From Hyphomonas neptunium ATCC 15444 (GTDB taxonomy: Bacteria; Pseudomonadota; Alphaproteobacteria; Caulobacterales; Hyphomonadaceae), in assembly GCF_000013025.1 (NCBI RefSeq), contig NC_008358.1:2418001-2482000 (forward strand): a stretch of 64,000 bases of DNA. Reading direction: 5' to 3'. The notes beneath the pieces are model-generated. The model saw only the letters and a list, made by a program, of their open reading frames with translations, did no database searches and was not told the DNA's origin. The position numbers were made by a program, and so were the translations under genes. Of this stretch, positions 1 to 7,570 are shown piece by piece. Position 1 is the stretch's first letter, and the number at the start of each line of letters is the position of its first letter.

Positions 1-358
1 AGCGCCGCCAGGCGAAAAACGCAAAACCCGCCACCGCCACAAGGCCAATCAGCCGCCCGATCTGCCGGTGGCCCCACTCCCACCAGTAAATGAACTGGAA
101 CTCGGAGAGCGCCATGCCCGCATTGGTCAGCTGATACTGGGTGGTCGCGCGATACTTCTCGAACTCCACCAGCCACGCCGCTTCACTCATCGGCGGCAGC
201 GCGCCGCTGACAGGGCGCCACTCTGTTATGGAAAGCCCGGAATCGGTCAGGCGCGTCGCGCCGCCGACCAGAATGATGGCATAGACCATCAGGGCCATAA
301 GGATCAGCCAGCGGCGTATCCAGCCTGCGGCAACGGGGGAAATTGCGCTTGGTGTCAT
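1..358 (-). CDS. ctaA: Heme A synthase CtaA/Cox15, N-terminal part (cut by window edge)
   Basis: The reverse strand from the ATG at 358 reads into the window edge and gives about 119 residues. It starts with a short basic leader, a first membrane helix containing VGGATRLTDSGLSITEW, a soluble stretch, and the next helix ending near WWEWGHRQIGRLIG. The GGATRLTxSGLSI motif and EWxHR (a heme-ligand histidine) are hallmarks of COX15/CtaA, which oxidises heme O to heme A for aa3-type cytochrome oxidase in the inner membrane. The rest of the gene lies outside the window. It is divergent from the small DUF2842 gene. Confidence 0.93.
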   Translation of the reverse strand, partial: MTPSAISPVAAGWIRRWLILMALMVYAIILVGGATRLTDSGLSITEWRPVSGALPPMSEAAWLVEFEKYRATTQYQLTNAGMALSEFQFIYWWEWGHRQIGRLIGLVAVAGFAFFAWRR

Positions 359-450
359 GAAGCCTAGATCACTTGACGGGCGCCGCGATCAAGGGTCGCT
401 GTGGTCGCAGCCCGCCCGGACACGACGGCACAAGACAGAGAGACACGCCC

Positions 451-663
451 ATGCGCAACCCGCGAAAGCCCATCGCCATGCTGCTGATGCTCGCCTGGCT
501 GGTCATCTATGTCGTTGCCATCGGCTCGCTCAGCGGCCGCATCGGCGCCCTCTCCGGCTGGCTCCAGATGCCCCTCTATATCCTCGCAGGCACCCTCTGG
601 ATTCTCCCCCTGAAACCCCTCTTCGCCTGGATGAACGCGGTCGAGCCGCCCGAGGAAGACTGA
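451..663 (+). CDS. Small inner-membrane protein, DUF2842-like
   Basis: A 70-residue protein with a basic N-terminus and two hydrophobic helices (about residues 9-28 and 39-58), ending in an acidic tail EPPEED. This is the layout of the alphaproteobacterial DUF2842 family, whose function is unknown. The frame stays open upstream to 373, but the ATG at 451 opens directly on the typical basic-then-hydrophobic start. It is divergently placed from heme A synthase; a link to oxidase assembly is only a guess from position. Confidence 0.75.
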   Translation: MRNPRKPIAMLLMLAWLVIYVVAIGSLSGRIGALSGWLQMPLYILAGTLWILPLKPLFAWMNAVEPPEED

Positions 664-673
664 GCCGCAATTG

Positions 674-961
674 CTACGCCGTGAGAAAGGCCAGCCGGTC
701 GTCTACCCGGCCCGGTTTGATTTCGCTGATCTCGGCGCTGACAATGCCTTCGCCCACGAACGGGTCTGCCGCCACCCGCGCCTCAAGAGCCTCGCGCGTC
801 GTATTGTGTGCCAGAACCGCCCCGCCGATGCCCGGCGCAAGACTGCCCGTCATGAGGAAAACGCCATCGGCGAACCCCTCACTGATCCAGGCATTGTGGG
901 CCTCCATGAATTGCGGCGCCGCCGCCTTGTTGGCCGCAAATCTGAGCTGAACAAAGAACAT
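674..961 (-). CDS. YciI-like (YCII domain) protein
   Basis: A 95-residue protein starting MFFVQLRF. It has the compact alpha/beta dimeric-barrel pattern of YCII proteins: an opening strand, a helix with the EAHNAWI segment, FLMTGSLAP, then a helix and strand near DPFVGEGIVSAEISEIKPG. YciI relatives are small cytoplasmic proteins, some with weak hydrolase or dehalogenase activity; the substrate here is unknown. The ATG at 961 lies 19 bases after the stop of the TetR gene on the same strand, so the two are probably co-transcribed. Confidence 0.8.
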   Translation of the reverse strand: MFFVQLRFAANKAAAPQFMEAHNAWISEGFADGVFLMTGSLAPGIGGAVLAHNTTREALEARVAADPFVGEGIVSAEISEIKPGRVDDRLAFLTA

Positions 962-980
962 CTGCGTCTCCTCCTGAAAT

Positions 981-1568
981 TCACCGCGCCGTCCCGGAAA
1001 GACGCGCCGCCTGCGCCTCCACCCAGGTGCACATCCCATCCACTTCGCGCCGCACGAAAGCCTCATCACGGAAGGCATTGGCAAGCGTCGCCGTGCCCTG
1101 CGACCAGACAAGCACATGCAGCGCCAGCGCCTCCGCCTCATCCCCTGCGCCCAGCGTGCGGAATGCCTCCGCCAACCATTCCCGGAACAGCGCGAAGACC
1201 TCCGCGGCGCGCCCCTTGGCGGCATGCTCCAGCTTCGCCAGTTCCTGACACAGCGTCCCCACCGGACAGCCATAGGCCATGATCTTCGTTTGATTTACGA
1301 TCAGAATACGGATGAAGCATTTGATCCGCACCACCGGGCTGGCGCTTTCGAGCGCCCAATCGGTCAACATCGCCCGCGTTGCCTCCAGACGCAGGCCGAT
1401 GACCGCATCGAGGATCTCGTCCTTGGTCCGGAAGTGATAGTAAAAGTTCCCGCGCGACAAACTCACCGTTCCGGCAATGTCAGCAAACGATGTGTGGTCA
1501 AACCCCTGCCGGTAGAACAGATCATCGGCCGCAGCGACAATCATGTCCCGAGTATCTCGCGCGCCCAA
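981..1568 (-). CDS. TetR/AcrR family transcriptional regulator
   Basis: About 195 residues. The N-terminal 50 residues form a TetR helix-turn-helix: DTRDMIVAAADDLFYRQGF, TSFADIAGTVSLSRGNFYYHF, KDEIL. The C-terminal ligand domain contains YGCPVGTLCQEL, as in the LmrA/YxaF-like group. I chose the TTG at 1568 because an AGGAGG lies six bases before it and because TetR proteins normally begin about ten residues before this motif; the frame is open further to 1634, which would run into the operator. The palindrome at 1627-1667 sits in the gap to the divergent CoA-transferase, so autoregulation and control of that gene are likely. It probably shares a transcript with the downstream YciI-like gene. 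Confidence 0.88.
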   Translation of the reverse strand: MGARDTRDMIVAAADDLFYRQGFDHTSFADIAGTVSLSRGNFYYHFRTKDEILDAVIGLRLEATRAMLTDWALESASPVVRIKCFIRILIVNQTKIMAYGCPVGTLCQELAKLEHAAKGRAAEVFALFREWLAEAFRTLGAGDEAEALALHVLVWSQGTATLANAFRDEAFVRREVDGMCTWVEAQAARLSGTAR

Positions 1569-1626
1569 TGCATGCCTCCTGCCCGAAGTTTCTTTTTGGC
1601 CCGGATGCCAAGTATGTAATCCGCAG

Positions 1627-1667
1627 TAGGACAAATGACCTAATCTTGCAATAGGTCGTTTGTCCTA
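1627..1667. promoter_or_regulatory. Inverted repeat, candidate TetR operator
   Basis: Two 16-base arms, TAGGACAAATGACCTA at 1627-1642 and TAGGTCGTTTGTCCTA at 1652-1667, are complementary with one mismatch and are separated by nine bases. The site lies between the TetR gene (start 1568, minus) and the CoA-transferase (start 1779, plus). A long, almost perfect palindrome in a divergent TetR promoter is the usual place for the operator. That this TetR protein binds it is inference. Confidence 0.78.
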
Positions 1668-1778
1668 ATATGGGGAAAACTCTCTTCAGGCCTCGTCTCG
1701 AAGGCTTCCCCCTTCTAAACCCGCGCCTGCGCCGCTAACAGAAAAGCCCGCCCCCGCTTCAGCCGCGAAAGACGCCCC

Positions 1779-3032
1779 TTGCCCTATCCCAGCCTCGCCG
1801 AAGCCTTCGAGCAGTTCCGCCACCGTCTGCCGGCGCAGGCCCGCCTCTTCATCGGCGGCGCCAGTGGCGAGCCGCTCGGCCTCGCCCGTCTCTTCAAGGC
1901 AGAACCGGACCTCAGCAGCGGCCTCACCTTCCTCGGCGCCTGGATCGCGGGCATCAACATCACGGACTGGGCCGGCTTCCATAACAATGCCTACGCCGAA
2001 ACCATCTTCCTGCCCCCTGCCCAGCGCCCTTCCTATGATGCCGGCCGCACGCGCTTCCTGCCCCTGTCCTACAGCCAGGCCTGGCAGTGGATGGCCACCA
2101 CGCCGCTCCACGGCGCCGTCGTCCTCGTCTCCCCGCCGGACGGGGACGGCAACGTCTCCCTCGGCGTCAGCCCGGATTATTCCCCCCTGATCTTCCAGCG
2201 CAGCGATGTGCCCGTCCTCGGCATCATCTGCCCCCACATGCCCGCGCCCCCGAATGCGCCAAAAATCCCGCTATCGAAATTTGCTCAGCTGGCGGAGGAT
2301 GATCACCCCCTCCTCGTGCTCCCCGGTGGCCCGCTCCCGCCCGCCTTCGGAACTATCGCCAGCCATATCGCAAACCTGATTGACGCCGGCGACGCGCTGC
2401 AGTTCGGTGTCGGCAATGTGCAGCAGGCCATCCTCACCGCCCTCAAGGGCCGGCGCGGCCTGCGCATCTATTCGGGCATGGTGTCAGATCCCATCCTCGG
2501 CATGATGGACGACGACCCCACCCTGCGCGTCGATACCGGCGTCGCCGTCGGCACGCCCGCCCTCTATGCCCGCATGGCAACGGCGCAGAACGTCCACTTC
2601 CACCCCGTCTCGAAAACCCATTTCGCCAGCGCGCTCGCCGCCGTCCCGCGCCTGCGCGCTATCAATTCGGTCATCGAGATCGACCTTTTCGGCCAGGCCA
2701 ACGCCGAATTCATCGGCGGGCGCCAGGTCGCCGGGCAAGGCGGCCTCAACGACTTCCTGCGCGGCGCCGCCCTCTCCGAAGGCGGCCTCGCCATCACCGC
2801 CCTGATGGCCACCGCCAAAGGCGGCGAAATCAGCCGCATCGTCCCGCGCCTCCCGCCCAACGCCGTCACCGTCATGCGCACAGACATGGATGTCGTCATC
2901 ACAGAATTCGGCACCGCGCGCCTCCGAGGCAAAAGCATGGAAGCCCGCGCCGAAGCGCTGATTGCAATTGCCGACCCACGCCATCGGCCGATGCTGGCGG
3001 AAGAGTGGGAAGCGATGCGTAGGCGGATTTAA
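1779..3032 (+). CDS. Acetyl-CoA hydrolase/transferase family CoA-transferase
   Basis: A 417-residue protein of the class I CoA-transferase fold (acetate, succinate or 4-hydroxybutyrate CoA-transferase group). The C-terminal half has the family features: NSVIEIDLFGQANAEFIGG with the catalytic Glu that forms the acyl-enzyme intermediate, then GGLNDFLRGA and VVITEFGTARLRGKS. It exchanges or hydrolyses CoA thioesters of short acids in the cytoplasm; the substrate is not identifiable. The predicted start is a TTG at 1779 with no clear ribosome site, so the true start is uncertain by some codons. It is divergent from the TetR gene and probably under its control. Confidence 0.85.
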   Translation: MPYPSLAEAFEQFRHRLPAQARLFIGGASGEPLGLARLFKAEPDLSSGLTFLGAWIAGINITDWAGFHNNAYAETIFLPPAQRPSYDAGRTRFLPLSYSQAWQWMATTPLHGAVVLVSPPDGDGNVSLGVSPDYSPLIFQRSDVPVLGIICPHMPAPPNAPKIPLSKFAQLAEDDHPLLVLPGGPLPPAFGTIASHIANLIDAGDALQFGVGNVQQAILTALKGRRGLRIYSGMVSDPILGMMDDDPTLRVDTGVAVGTPALYARMATAQNVHFHPVSKTHFASALAAVPRLRAINSVIEIDLFGQANAEFIGGRQVAGQGGLNDFLRGAALSEGGLAITALMATAKGGEISRIVPRLPPNAVTVMRTDMDVVITEFGTARLRGKSMEARAEALIAIADPRHRPMLAEEWEAMRRRI

Positions 3033-3066
3033 AGGCCAGATCGCAGCACCAACCAAACCATACAAC

Positions 3067-3078
3067 GCTCATCCTGAG
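3067..3078 (+). repeat. REP-like half-palindrome left of the IS110 element
   Basis: GCTCATCCTGAG here is the exact reverse complement of CTCAGGATGAGC at 4311-4322 on the other side of the transposase. The core resembles REP/BIME palindromes common in alphaproteobacterial intergenic DNA. It may be one arm of a REP palindrome split by the insertion sequence. Confidence 0.6.
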
Positions 3079-3090
3079 TATCCGTGTTGG

Positions 3091-4029
3091 TCAATTGGGT
3101 TTTGGTGTCCATTTCCGATTTTCTCGGATGAGTGTGTTTGCGAGGATGATAAGCTTTCGCATGATGGCGGTGAGGGCAAGTTTTGGCGGCTTTCCCCGGC
3201 CGGTAAGATGCCTGTAGGTATGATTGAGGTCGGGGTTGAACCGGGCGGCGGCGAGGGCTGGCATATAGAGTGAACGCCGGACATGGGCGCGGCCGCCCTG
3301 CACGAACGCCTTGCCGGTCCACTTGCCTGACTGGCGGGTTCGCGGCGCGGTTCCCGAGAGGGCGCTGGCGGCTGGGTTACCGAGGTCGCCCAGCTCCGGC
3401 ATGCCGGTCAGGAGGGCAAAGGCAGAGCGTTCGGCGATACCGGGGATCGAGATGAGGATGTCCCGCTTGCGGGCAAGCTCGGGGTCAGCCTCGATGAGCG
3501 CCTGCATGGCCTGCTCGATCTGTGTGATCTGGCGGTCAATGGCTGCCAGCCTCTGGCGCAACTGGCGTTTCAAAAGCGGCAGGGTGAGCGTTCCGGCGCG
3601 GTTCTTCGCCGCCGTCCTGTCCTTGACGAGGGCCGCTCGCATCATGTGCAACTCTTTGAGATCACTCGCTGTTTTTGACGGCGCGGCGCGCGCGGCTGGC
3701 TCCAGAACAGCCCCCATCCGGGCCAGCATGGCGGCGTCGATCCGGTCAGTCTTGGCGCTCTGGCCAATTGCCTCTGCAAACCTCCGGGCCCGGGCCGGAT
3801 TGACCTTGCACAGAGCAAGGCCTGCCTCGCCCATCGCGCGCTCAAAGGCTCGGTGGTAGGCTCCGCTTGCCTCAAAGACGAGGCGGGCGACCGGCCGGCC
3901 CGCGACCCAGCCGAGGACCGTGCGATAGCCGGCGGCATCGTTTGTGAACTGACGGTGCAACCCGTCAGGATGAAGGTGGACATCAAGAGTGTCTTTTGAA
4001 ACATCCACGCCGATGGTAATCAGTGTCAT
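3091..4029 (-). CDS. IS110-family transposase (DEDD recombinase)
   Basis: 312 residues. The N-terminal RuvC-like domain carries the DEDD set: D9 in IGVDVSKD, E53 in VFEASGAYH, and D95/D98 in KTDRIDAAML. The C-terminal Transposase_20 domain contains SIPGIAERSA and APRTRQSGKW, with S234 at the position of the serine nucleophile of IS110 enzymes, followed by LYMPALAA. The frame is intact and the length normal, so the element may still be active. IS110 transposases are guided by a bridge RNA from the non-coding end of the element; the sequence upstream of this gene has a fitting hairpin (4157-4188). Confidence 0.93.
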   Translation of the reverse strand: MTLITIGVDVSKDTLDVHLHPDGLHRQFTNDAAGYRTVLGWVAGRPVARLVFEASGAYHRAFERAMGEAGLALCKVNPARARRFAEAIGQSAKTDRIDAAMLARMGAVLEPAARAAPSKTASDLKELHMMRAALVKDRTAAKNRAGTLTLPLLKRQLRQRLAAIDRQITQIEQAMQALIEADPELARKRDILISIPGIAERSAFALLTGMPELGDLGNPAASALSGTAPRTRQSGKWTGKAFVQGGRAHVRRSLYMPALAAARFNPDLNHTYRHLTGRGKPPKLALTAIMRKLIILANTLIRENRKWTPKPN

Positions 4030-4118
4030 CTTTCCTGCCTCTGCTTGTCATGCGGGCCTCAAAGCCCCTGTATCCGTTCAGGCCGATGGGAAAGACGAGG
4101 GCGACCTCACTCAGGAAC

Positions 4119-4188
4119 GGCGCCCAGGCGCCTGCGAAGTCACGGTCCCACCCTCGCCGCTGACGGGAGCGGTAACTCCCGTCAGCGG
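4119..4188 (-). ncRNA. Candidate bridge-RNA segment of the IS110 element
   Basis: Upstream of the transposase, in the non-coding part where IS110 elements encode their bridge RNA, there is a perfect 13-bp stem (4157-4169 with 4176-4188, loop 4170-4175) and a 6-bp palindrome GGCGCC-CA-GGCGCC at 4119-4132. Just beyond, 4110-4116 reads CTCAGGA, complementary to TCCTGAG in the left REP-like flank (3072-3078), which is the sort of match a target-binding loop would show. The family role is established; the RNA's limits and the 7-base match are inference. Confidence 0.45.
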
Positions 4189-4271
4189 TTCCAGTCTGAC
4201 CAGATCAGACGCAAATGCCATAAGACAAGCGAAGTCGAAGGATGCGCCAAACAGCACAGCGCTAGCCCCGG

Positions 4272-4323
4272 CTCGTCCTTCGACGCTCCTCCTGAGCCAG
4301 ACGAAGGACGCTCAGGATGAGCC
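4272..4323. repeat. REP-like palindromic element right of the IS110 element
   Basis: Two complementary pairs are interleaved: CGTCCTTCG (4274-4282) with CGAAGGACG (4302-4310), and GCTCCTCCTGAGC (4285-4297) with GCTCAGGATGAGC (4310-4322, one mismatch). The CTCATCCTGAG / GAAGGACG composition is typical of repetitive extragenic palindromes in this bacterial group. It sits between the IS and the CaiB-type gene. Confidence 0.65.
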
Positions 4324-4352
4324 GTTCGATAGCACAGCGCATCCAGATCAGA

Positions 4353-5522
4353 TCAAATAACCCCCCGCGCTTTCAGCGCCGCTGCTTCTTCCGCGCTCAT
4401 CCCCGTCTCCCGCGCAATCTCCTCCGAATGCTCGCCATAGGCCGCCAGCTTCGGATTAGGTTGCGGCGGCTCCTTCGCAAAGCGGATCGGCGGGCCAACA
4501 TGCCGGTTGCCGTCGCCATCGGCGAACACCATCCCGCGCTCTGCCGTGAACGGATCATCAAACGCGGCTTTCAGATCACGCACCACCGCCCAGCAGCAAT
4601 CCACCGGCTGAAGAAATGCCTCCCAATAGGCCAGCGTCTCGCTCGCAAACGTCTCGCGGAAATAGACCTTCAGTGGCTCCTGCTCATCCCCCGGCGGTAT
4701 CTTCGCATAGGGCAGCAGATCAACGCGCCCCAAAGCGGTCAGCAGATTCTCCGCAAACTTCACTTCCGATCCGCCGATCACGACAAATCCGTCATCGGAG
4801 GTTCTGTAGATCGAGTTCATCGCCGCGCCGCCAAAGCTGCGCATCTGTTTCGGCTTCGGCGCCTCGCCCTTGCCAAACACCGGCCCCAGCACATTCGGCG
4901 TCCAGGCAATCGCCGCGTCATACATCGACATGTCGATATAATCGCCCTCGCCCGTCTGCGTGCGCCGGTAAAGCGCCATCAGGATCGCAGACAGCGCCAT
5001 CAGCGAGGCCGACGCATCGGCAAACGGCACGGGCGGGGGCGCCGGCTGCCCATCGCTGAGGCCCCGCCCCAGATCCATCAGCCCCGTCATCGCCTGCACC
5101 ACGAGGTCATGCGCGGGCTTCTGCACATGCTGCCCGGTCTGCCCGAAGGCGGAAATCGAGCAGTAAACGATCTTGGGGTTGCGCGCCGAAACTGCCTCAT
5201 AGCCAACGCCCAGCCGCTTCACCACGCCCGGCCGGAACGCCTCGACAAACACATCCGCCTGCTCGGCCAGCTTCAGCAGCAGCTCGACACCGGCTGGGTC
5301 TTTCAGGTTCAGTTTCAGGCTCCGCTTGCCCCGCGCCACATTGCGGAACCACACCGTATTGCCGTCCGGCGTCGTCTCGCCGATCTCCCGCACCGGCTCG
5401 CCCAGCCCATTGGCCGGCTCCACCATGATCACGTCCGCGCCATGGTCGGCCATCATCATCGTCATATGCGGCCCCGGCAAAAACGCCGAGAGATCGAGAA
5501 CTTTGAGACCGTCGAGTTTCAT
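4353..5522 (-). CDS. CaiB/BaiF family (class III) CoA-transferase
   Basis: 389 residues with the full class III pattern: N-terminal LKVLDLSAFLPGPHMTMMMADHGADVIMVEP, then RGKRSLKLNLKDPAG, FVEAFRPGVVKRLGVGYE, and the catalytic Asp in PAHDLVVQAMTGLM. These cytoplasmic enzymes move CoA between carboxylic acids, for example formyl-CoA/oxalate, carnitine or bile acids. It lies 12 bases after a hotdog thioesterase on the same strand, suggesting a two-gene unit acting on an acyl-CoA. The substrate cannot be told from sequence. Confidence 0.9.
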   Translation of the reverse strand: MKLDGLKVLDLSAFLPGPHMTMMMADHGADVIMVEPANGLGEPVREIGETTPDGNTVWFRNVARGKRSLKLNLKDPAGVELLLKLAEQADVFVEAFRPGVVKRLGVGYEAVSARNPKIVYCSISAFGQTGQHVQKPAHDLVVQAMTGLMDLGRGLSDGQPAPPPVPFADASASLMALSAILMALYRRTQTGEGDYIDMSMYDAAIAWTPNVLGPVFGKGEAPKPKQMRSFGGAAMNSIYRTSDDGFVVIGGSEVKFAENLLTALGRVDLLPYAKIPPGDEQEPLKVYFRETFASETLAYWEAFLQPVDCCWAVVRDLKAAFDDPFTAERGMVFADGDGNRHVGPPIRFAKEPPQPNPKLAAYGEHSEEIARETGMSAEEAAALKARGVI

Positions 5523-5534
5523 GCGCGTTCCTTC

Positions 5535-5936
5535 TTAAAGGTTCATCTGAGACTGGGTGGTCAACGCGACCAGCTTGCCCGCCTCCGTTTCGATGCGCGT
5601 CTGCCAGACCTGAAGCCTGCGGCCAACACTTACAGGTGCGGCAGTTGCTCTCAGAACCGTCCCCACCGGCGCGCCTGAGATCAGGTTCGTCTTGCTCTCG
5701 GTCGTCGTCGTCATTTTGGACTCAGCCGGCAGGCTCAGAAACGCCCCGATCGCCCCCACGCAATCGGCCAGCGTCATCAGGAACCCGCCATGCGCAATCC
5801 CGCCCGCCGTGCAGTGCTCGGGCCCCACGGTCACCTGTCCGATAACCGCCTCCTTGTCCGCACGTGTCAGCGTCAGCCCGATGGCTTTCGCAAAGGGCAT
5901 CGAAGCTTCCATCGCCTTCAGGGCTGCGTCGCTCAT
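5535..5936 (-). CDS. PaaI-type hotdog-fold thioesterase
   Basis: About 133 residues. The hotdog motif HGGFLMTLADCVGAIGAF includes the conserved HGG and the Asp in the following helix, after the strand AVIGQVTVGPEHCTAGGIA. PaaI/YdiI-like enzymes hydrolyse acyl-CoA or aryl-CoA thioesters in the cytoplasm. I chose the ATG at 5936 because AGGAG lies seven bases upstream; the frame is open to 6038, but that stretch translates the period-10 repeat array and looks non-coding. It is first in a unit with the CaiB-type CoA-transferase. Confidence 0.85.
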   Translation of the reverse strand: MSDAALKAMEASMPFAKAIGLTLTRADKEAVIGQVTVGPEHCTAGGIAHGGFLMTLADCVGAIGAFLSLPAESKMTTTTESKTNLISGAPVGTVLRATAAPVSVGRRLQVWQTRIETEAGKLVALTTQSQMNL

Positions 5937-5950
5937 AGGTGTCTCCTGCG

Positions 5951-6016
5951 TGTCCGAAAGTGTCCTGGTTTGTCCCGAACTGTCCCAAAGTGTCCCGGAA
6001 CTGTCCTGATCTGTCC
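5951..6016. repeat. Helically phased TGTCC repeat array, seven copies
   Basis: TGTCC starts at 5951, 5961, 5971, 5981, 5991, 6002 and 6012: spacing 10,10,10,10,11,10. The bases between are only partly conserved (CGAA, CAAA, CGGA). It lies in the divergent gap between the thioesterase (5936, minus) and the aldehyde dehydrogenase (6101, plus). One repeat per DNA turn places all copies on one face of the helix, as in arrays bound by multimeric regulators. A smaller array occurs at 20892-20926. Confidence 0.7.
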
Positions 6017-6100
6017 AGCCAGTGACGCGCCTCGTCATGCAGCTGCACGGGAACTATAACCCTGCAAAACTGTTGGATAAGTCCCTGCCGGAGATGCCCC

Positions 6101-7561
6101 ATGCCCTTGAAACTCAAAGATTCCTCGCTCCTCAAAAGTGAGGCCTTCATCGGCGGCGCCTGGCGCGCGGCCACATCTGGCGAAACTTTCGAAGTTACAA
6201 ACCCCGCCACCGGCGAAACTCTGATTTCCGTCCCCAAAATGGGCGCCGACGAAACCCGCGAAGCTATCGACGCCGCCGCCAAAGCCTTCCCCGAATGGGC
6301 AGCCCTCCTCGCCGAAAAACGCTCCGCCATCCTGCGCCAGTGGTTTGATCTTCTTATGGAAAATCAGGCCGACCTCGCCGCCCTCATGACCGCCGAGCAA
6401 GGCAAATCCCTCACCGAATCCAAAGGCGAAATCGCCTACGCCGCCTCCTTCATCGAATGGTTCAGCCAGGAAGCCCGCCGCACTTATGGCGACATCATCC
6501 CCAGCCACACCCCCACCGCCCGCATCCTCGTCACCCACGAACCTGTCGGCGTTACAGCCGCCATCACGCCCTGGAACTTCCCCGCCGCCATGATCGCCCG
6601 CAAGGCCGCTGCAGCCCTCTCAGTGGGCTGCACGATGGTCGTAAAGCCCGCCTCCGCCACGCCGCTGACCGCCCTCGCCATGGCCGTCCTGGCCGAGCGG
6701 GCCGGCATCCCTGCTGGCGTCCTCTCGGTCATCACCGGCTCTGCCGGAGACATCGGCGGCGAGCTCACCAGCAATCCCAAAGTCCGCAAGGTCAGCTTCA
6801 CCGGCTCCACAGAGACCGGCAAAAAGCTGATGCAGCAAAGCGCTTCCACCCTGAAACGCCTCAGCCTGGAACTGGGCGGCAACGCGCCCTTCCTCGTCTT
6901 CGATGACGCCGACCTCGACGCCGCCGTGGAAGGCGCCATCGCCTCCAAATTCCGCAACTCCGGCCAAACCTGCGTCTGCGCCAACCGCTTTCTGGTTCAG
7001 GACAGCATCTACGATGCCTTCGCCGAAAAACTCCAGAAAGCCGTGTCAAAACTGAAGGTTGGCAACGGCATGGACGAGGGCGTCGACCAGGGCCCCCTCA
7101 TCAACGACGACGCCGTGGAAACCGTCAAAGCTCACATCGAAGACGCCGTCACCAAAGGCGCCCGCATCGCGCTGGGCGGCAAGCCCCACGCCCTCGGCGG
7201 CACCTTCTTCGAGCCGACGATCCTCCTGGACGTCCCCAAAACAGCCCGCCTCGCCAGAGAAGAAACCTTCGGCCCTGTCGCCGCCCTCTTCCGCTTCACC
7301 GATGAAGCCGAAGCCATCGCCATGGCCAACGACACCGAGTTCGGCCTCGCCGCCTACGCCTATACGAAAGACCTCGCCCGCGCCTTCCGCGTCTCCGCCG
7401 CGCTCGACTACGGCATCGTCGGCATGAATGAGGGGCTGATCTCCACTGCCATCGCCCCCTTTGGAGGCCGCAAGGAAAGCGGCTTCGGCCGCGAAGGCTC
7501 AAAGTATGGCGTCAGCGATTATCTCGACATCAAATACACGCTGATGGGCGGCCTCGGCTGA
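6101..7561 (+). CDS. gabD: NAD(P)-dependent succinate-semialdehyde dehydrogenase
   Basis: 486 residues, a full-length aldehyde dehydrogenase of the GabD group. ITPWNFPAAMIARK and VVKPASATPL bind the cofactor, FTGSTETGK is the Rossmann loop, LELGGNAPFLVFDDADLD holds the general-base Glu, and NSGQTCVCANR the catalytic Cys. The C-terminus has APFGGRKESGFGREGS, typical of succinate-semialdehyde dehydrogenases. It oxidises succinate semialdehyde to succinate in GABA or 4-hydroxybutyrate breakdown. A 4-hydroxybutyrate-type CoA-transferase is nearby (1779), which would fit, but this is only context. Convergent with an AraC regulator nine bases downstream. Confidence 0.9.
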   Translation: MPLKLKDSSLLKSEAFIGGAWRAATSGETFEVTNPATGETLISVPKMGADETREAIDAAAKAFPEWAALLAEKRSAILRQWFDLLMENQADLAALMTAEQGKSLTESKGEIAYAASFIEWFSQEARRTYGDIIPSHTPTARILVTHEPVGVTAAITPWNFPAAMIARKAAAALSVGCTMVVKPASATPLTALAMAVLAERAGIPAGVLSVITGSAGDIGGELTSNPKVRKVSFTGSTETGKKLMQQSASTLKRLSLELGGNAPFLVFDDADLDAAVEGAIASKFRNSGQTCVCANRFLVQDSIYDAFAEKLQKAVSKLKVGNGMDEGVDQGPLINDDAVETVKAHIEDAVTKGARIALGGKPHALGGTFFEPTILLDVPKTARLAREETFGPVAALFRFTDEAEAIAMANDTEFGLAAYAYTKDLARAFRVSAALDYGIVGMNEGLISTAIAPFGGRKESGFGREGSKYGVSDYLDIKYTLMGGLG

Positions 7562-7570
7562 GGCCCGGCC

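Larger units (their letters stand above)
3079..4271 (-). mobile_element. IS110-family insertion sequence (ends approximate)
   Basis: The element consists of the transposase plus a short 3' flank and about 240 bases of non-coding DNA upstream of it. IS110 elements lack clear terminal inverted repeats, so the exact ends cannot be set from one sequence; I placed them at the inner edges of the flanking REP-like palindromes (3067-3078 and 4272-4323). Insertion into REP sequences is known for several IS110 members. The element separates two CoA-transferase genes. Confidence 0.6.

Noticed and set aside
4317..5678. 453-codon plus-strand open frame opposite the CaiB-type gene
   Set aside because: Antisense shadow; no domain, extreme Arg/His content, no ribosome site.
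5951..6016. Regular repeats considered as a CRISPR array
   Set aside because: Units are only five conserved bases with five-base spacers; CRISPR repeats are 20-40 bases, and no cas genes are present.
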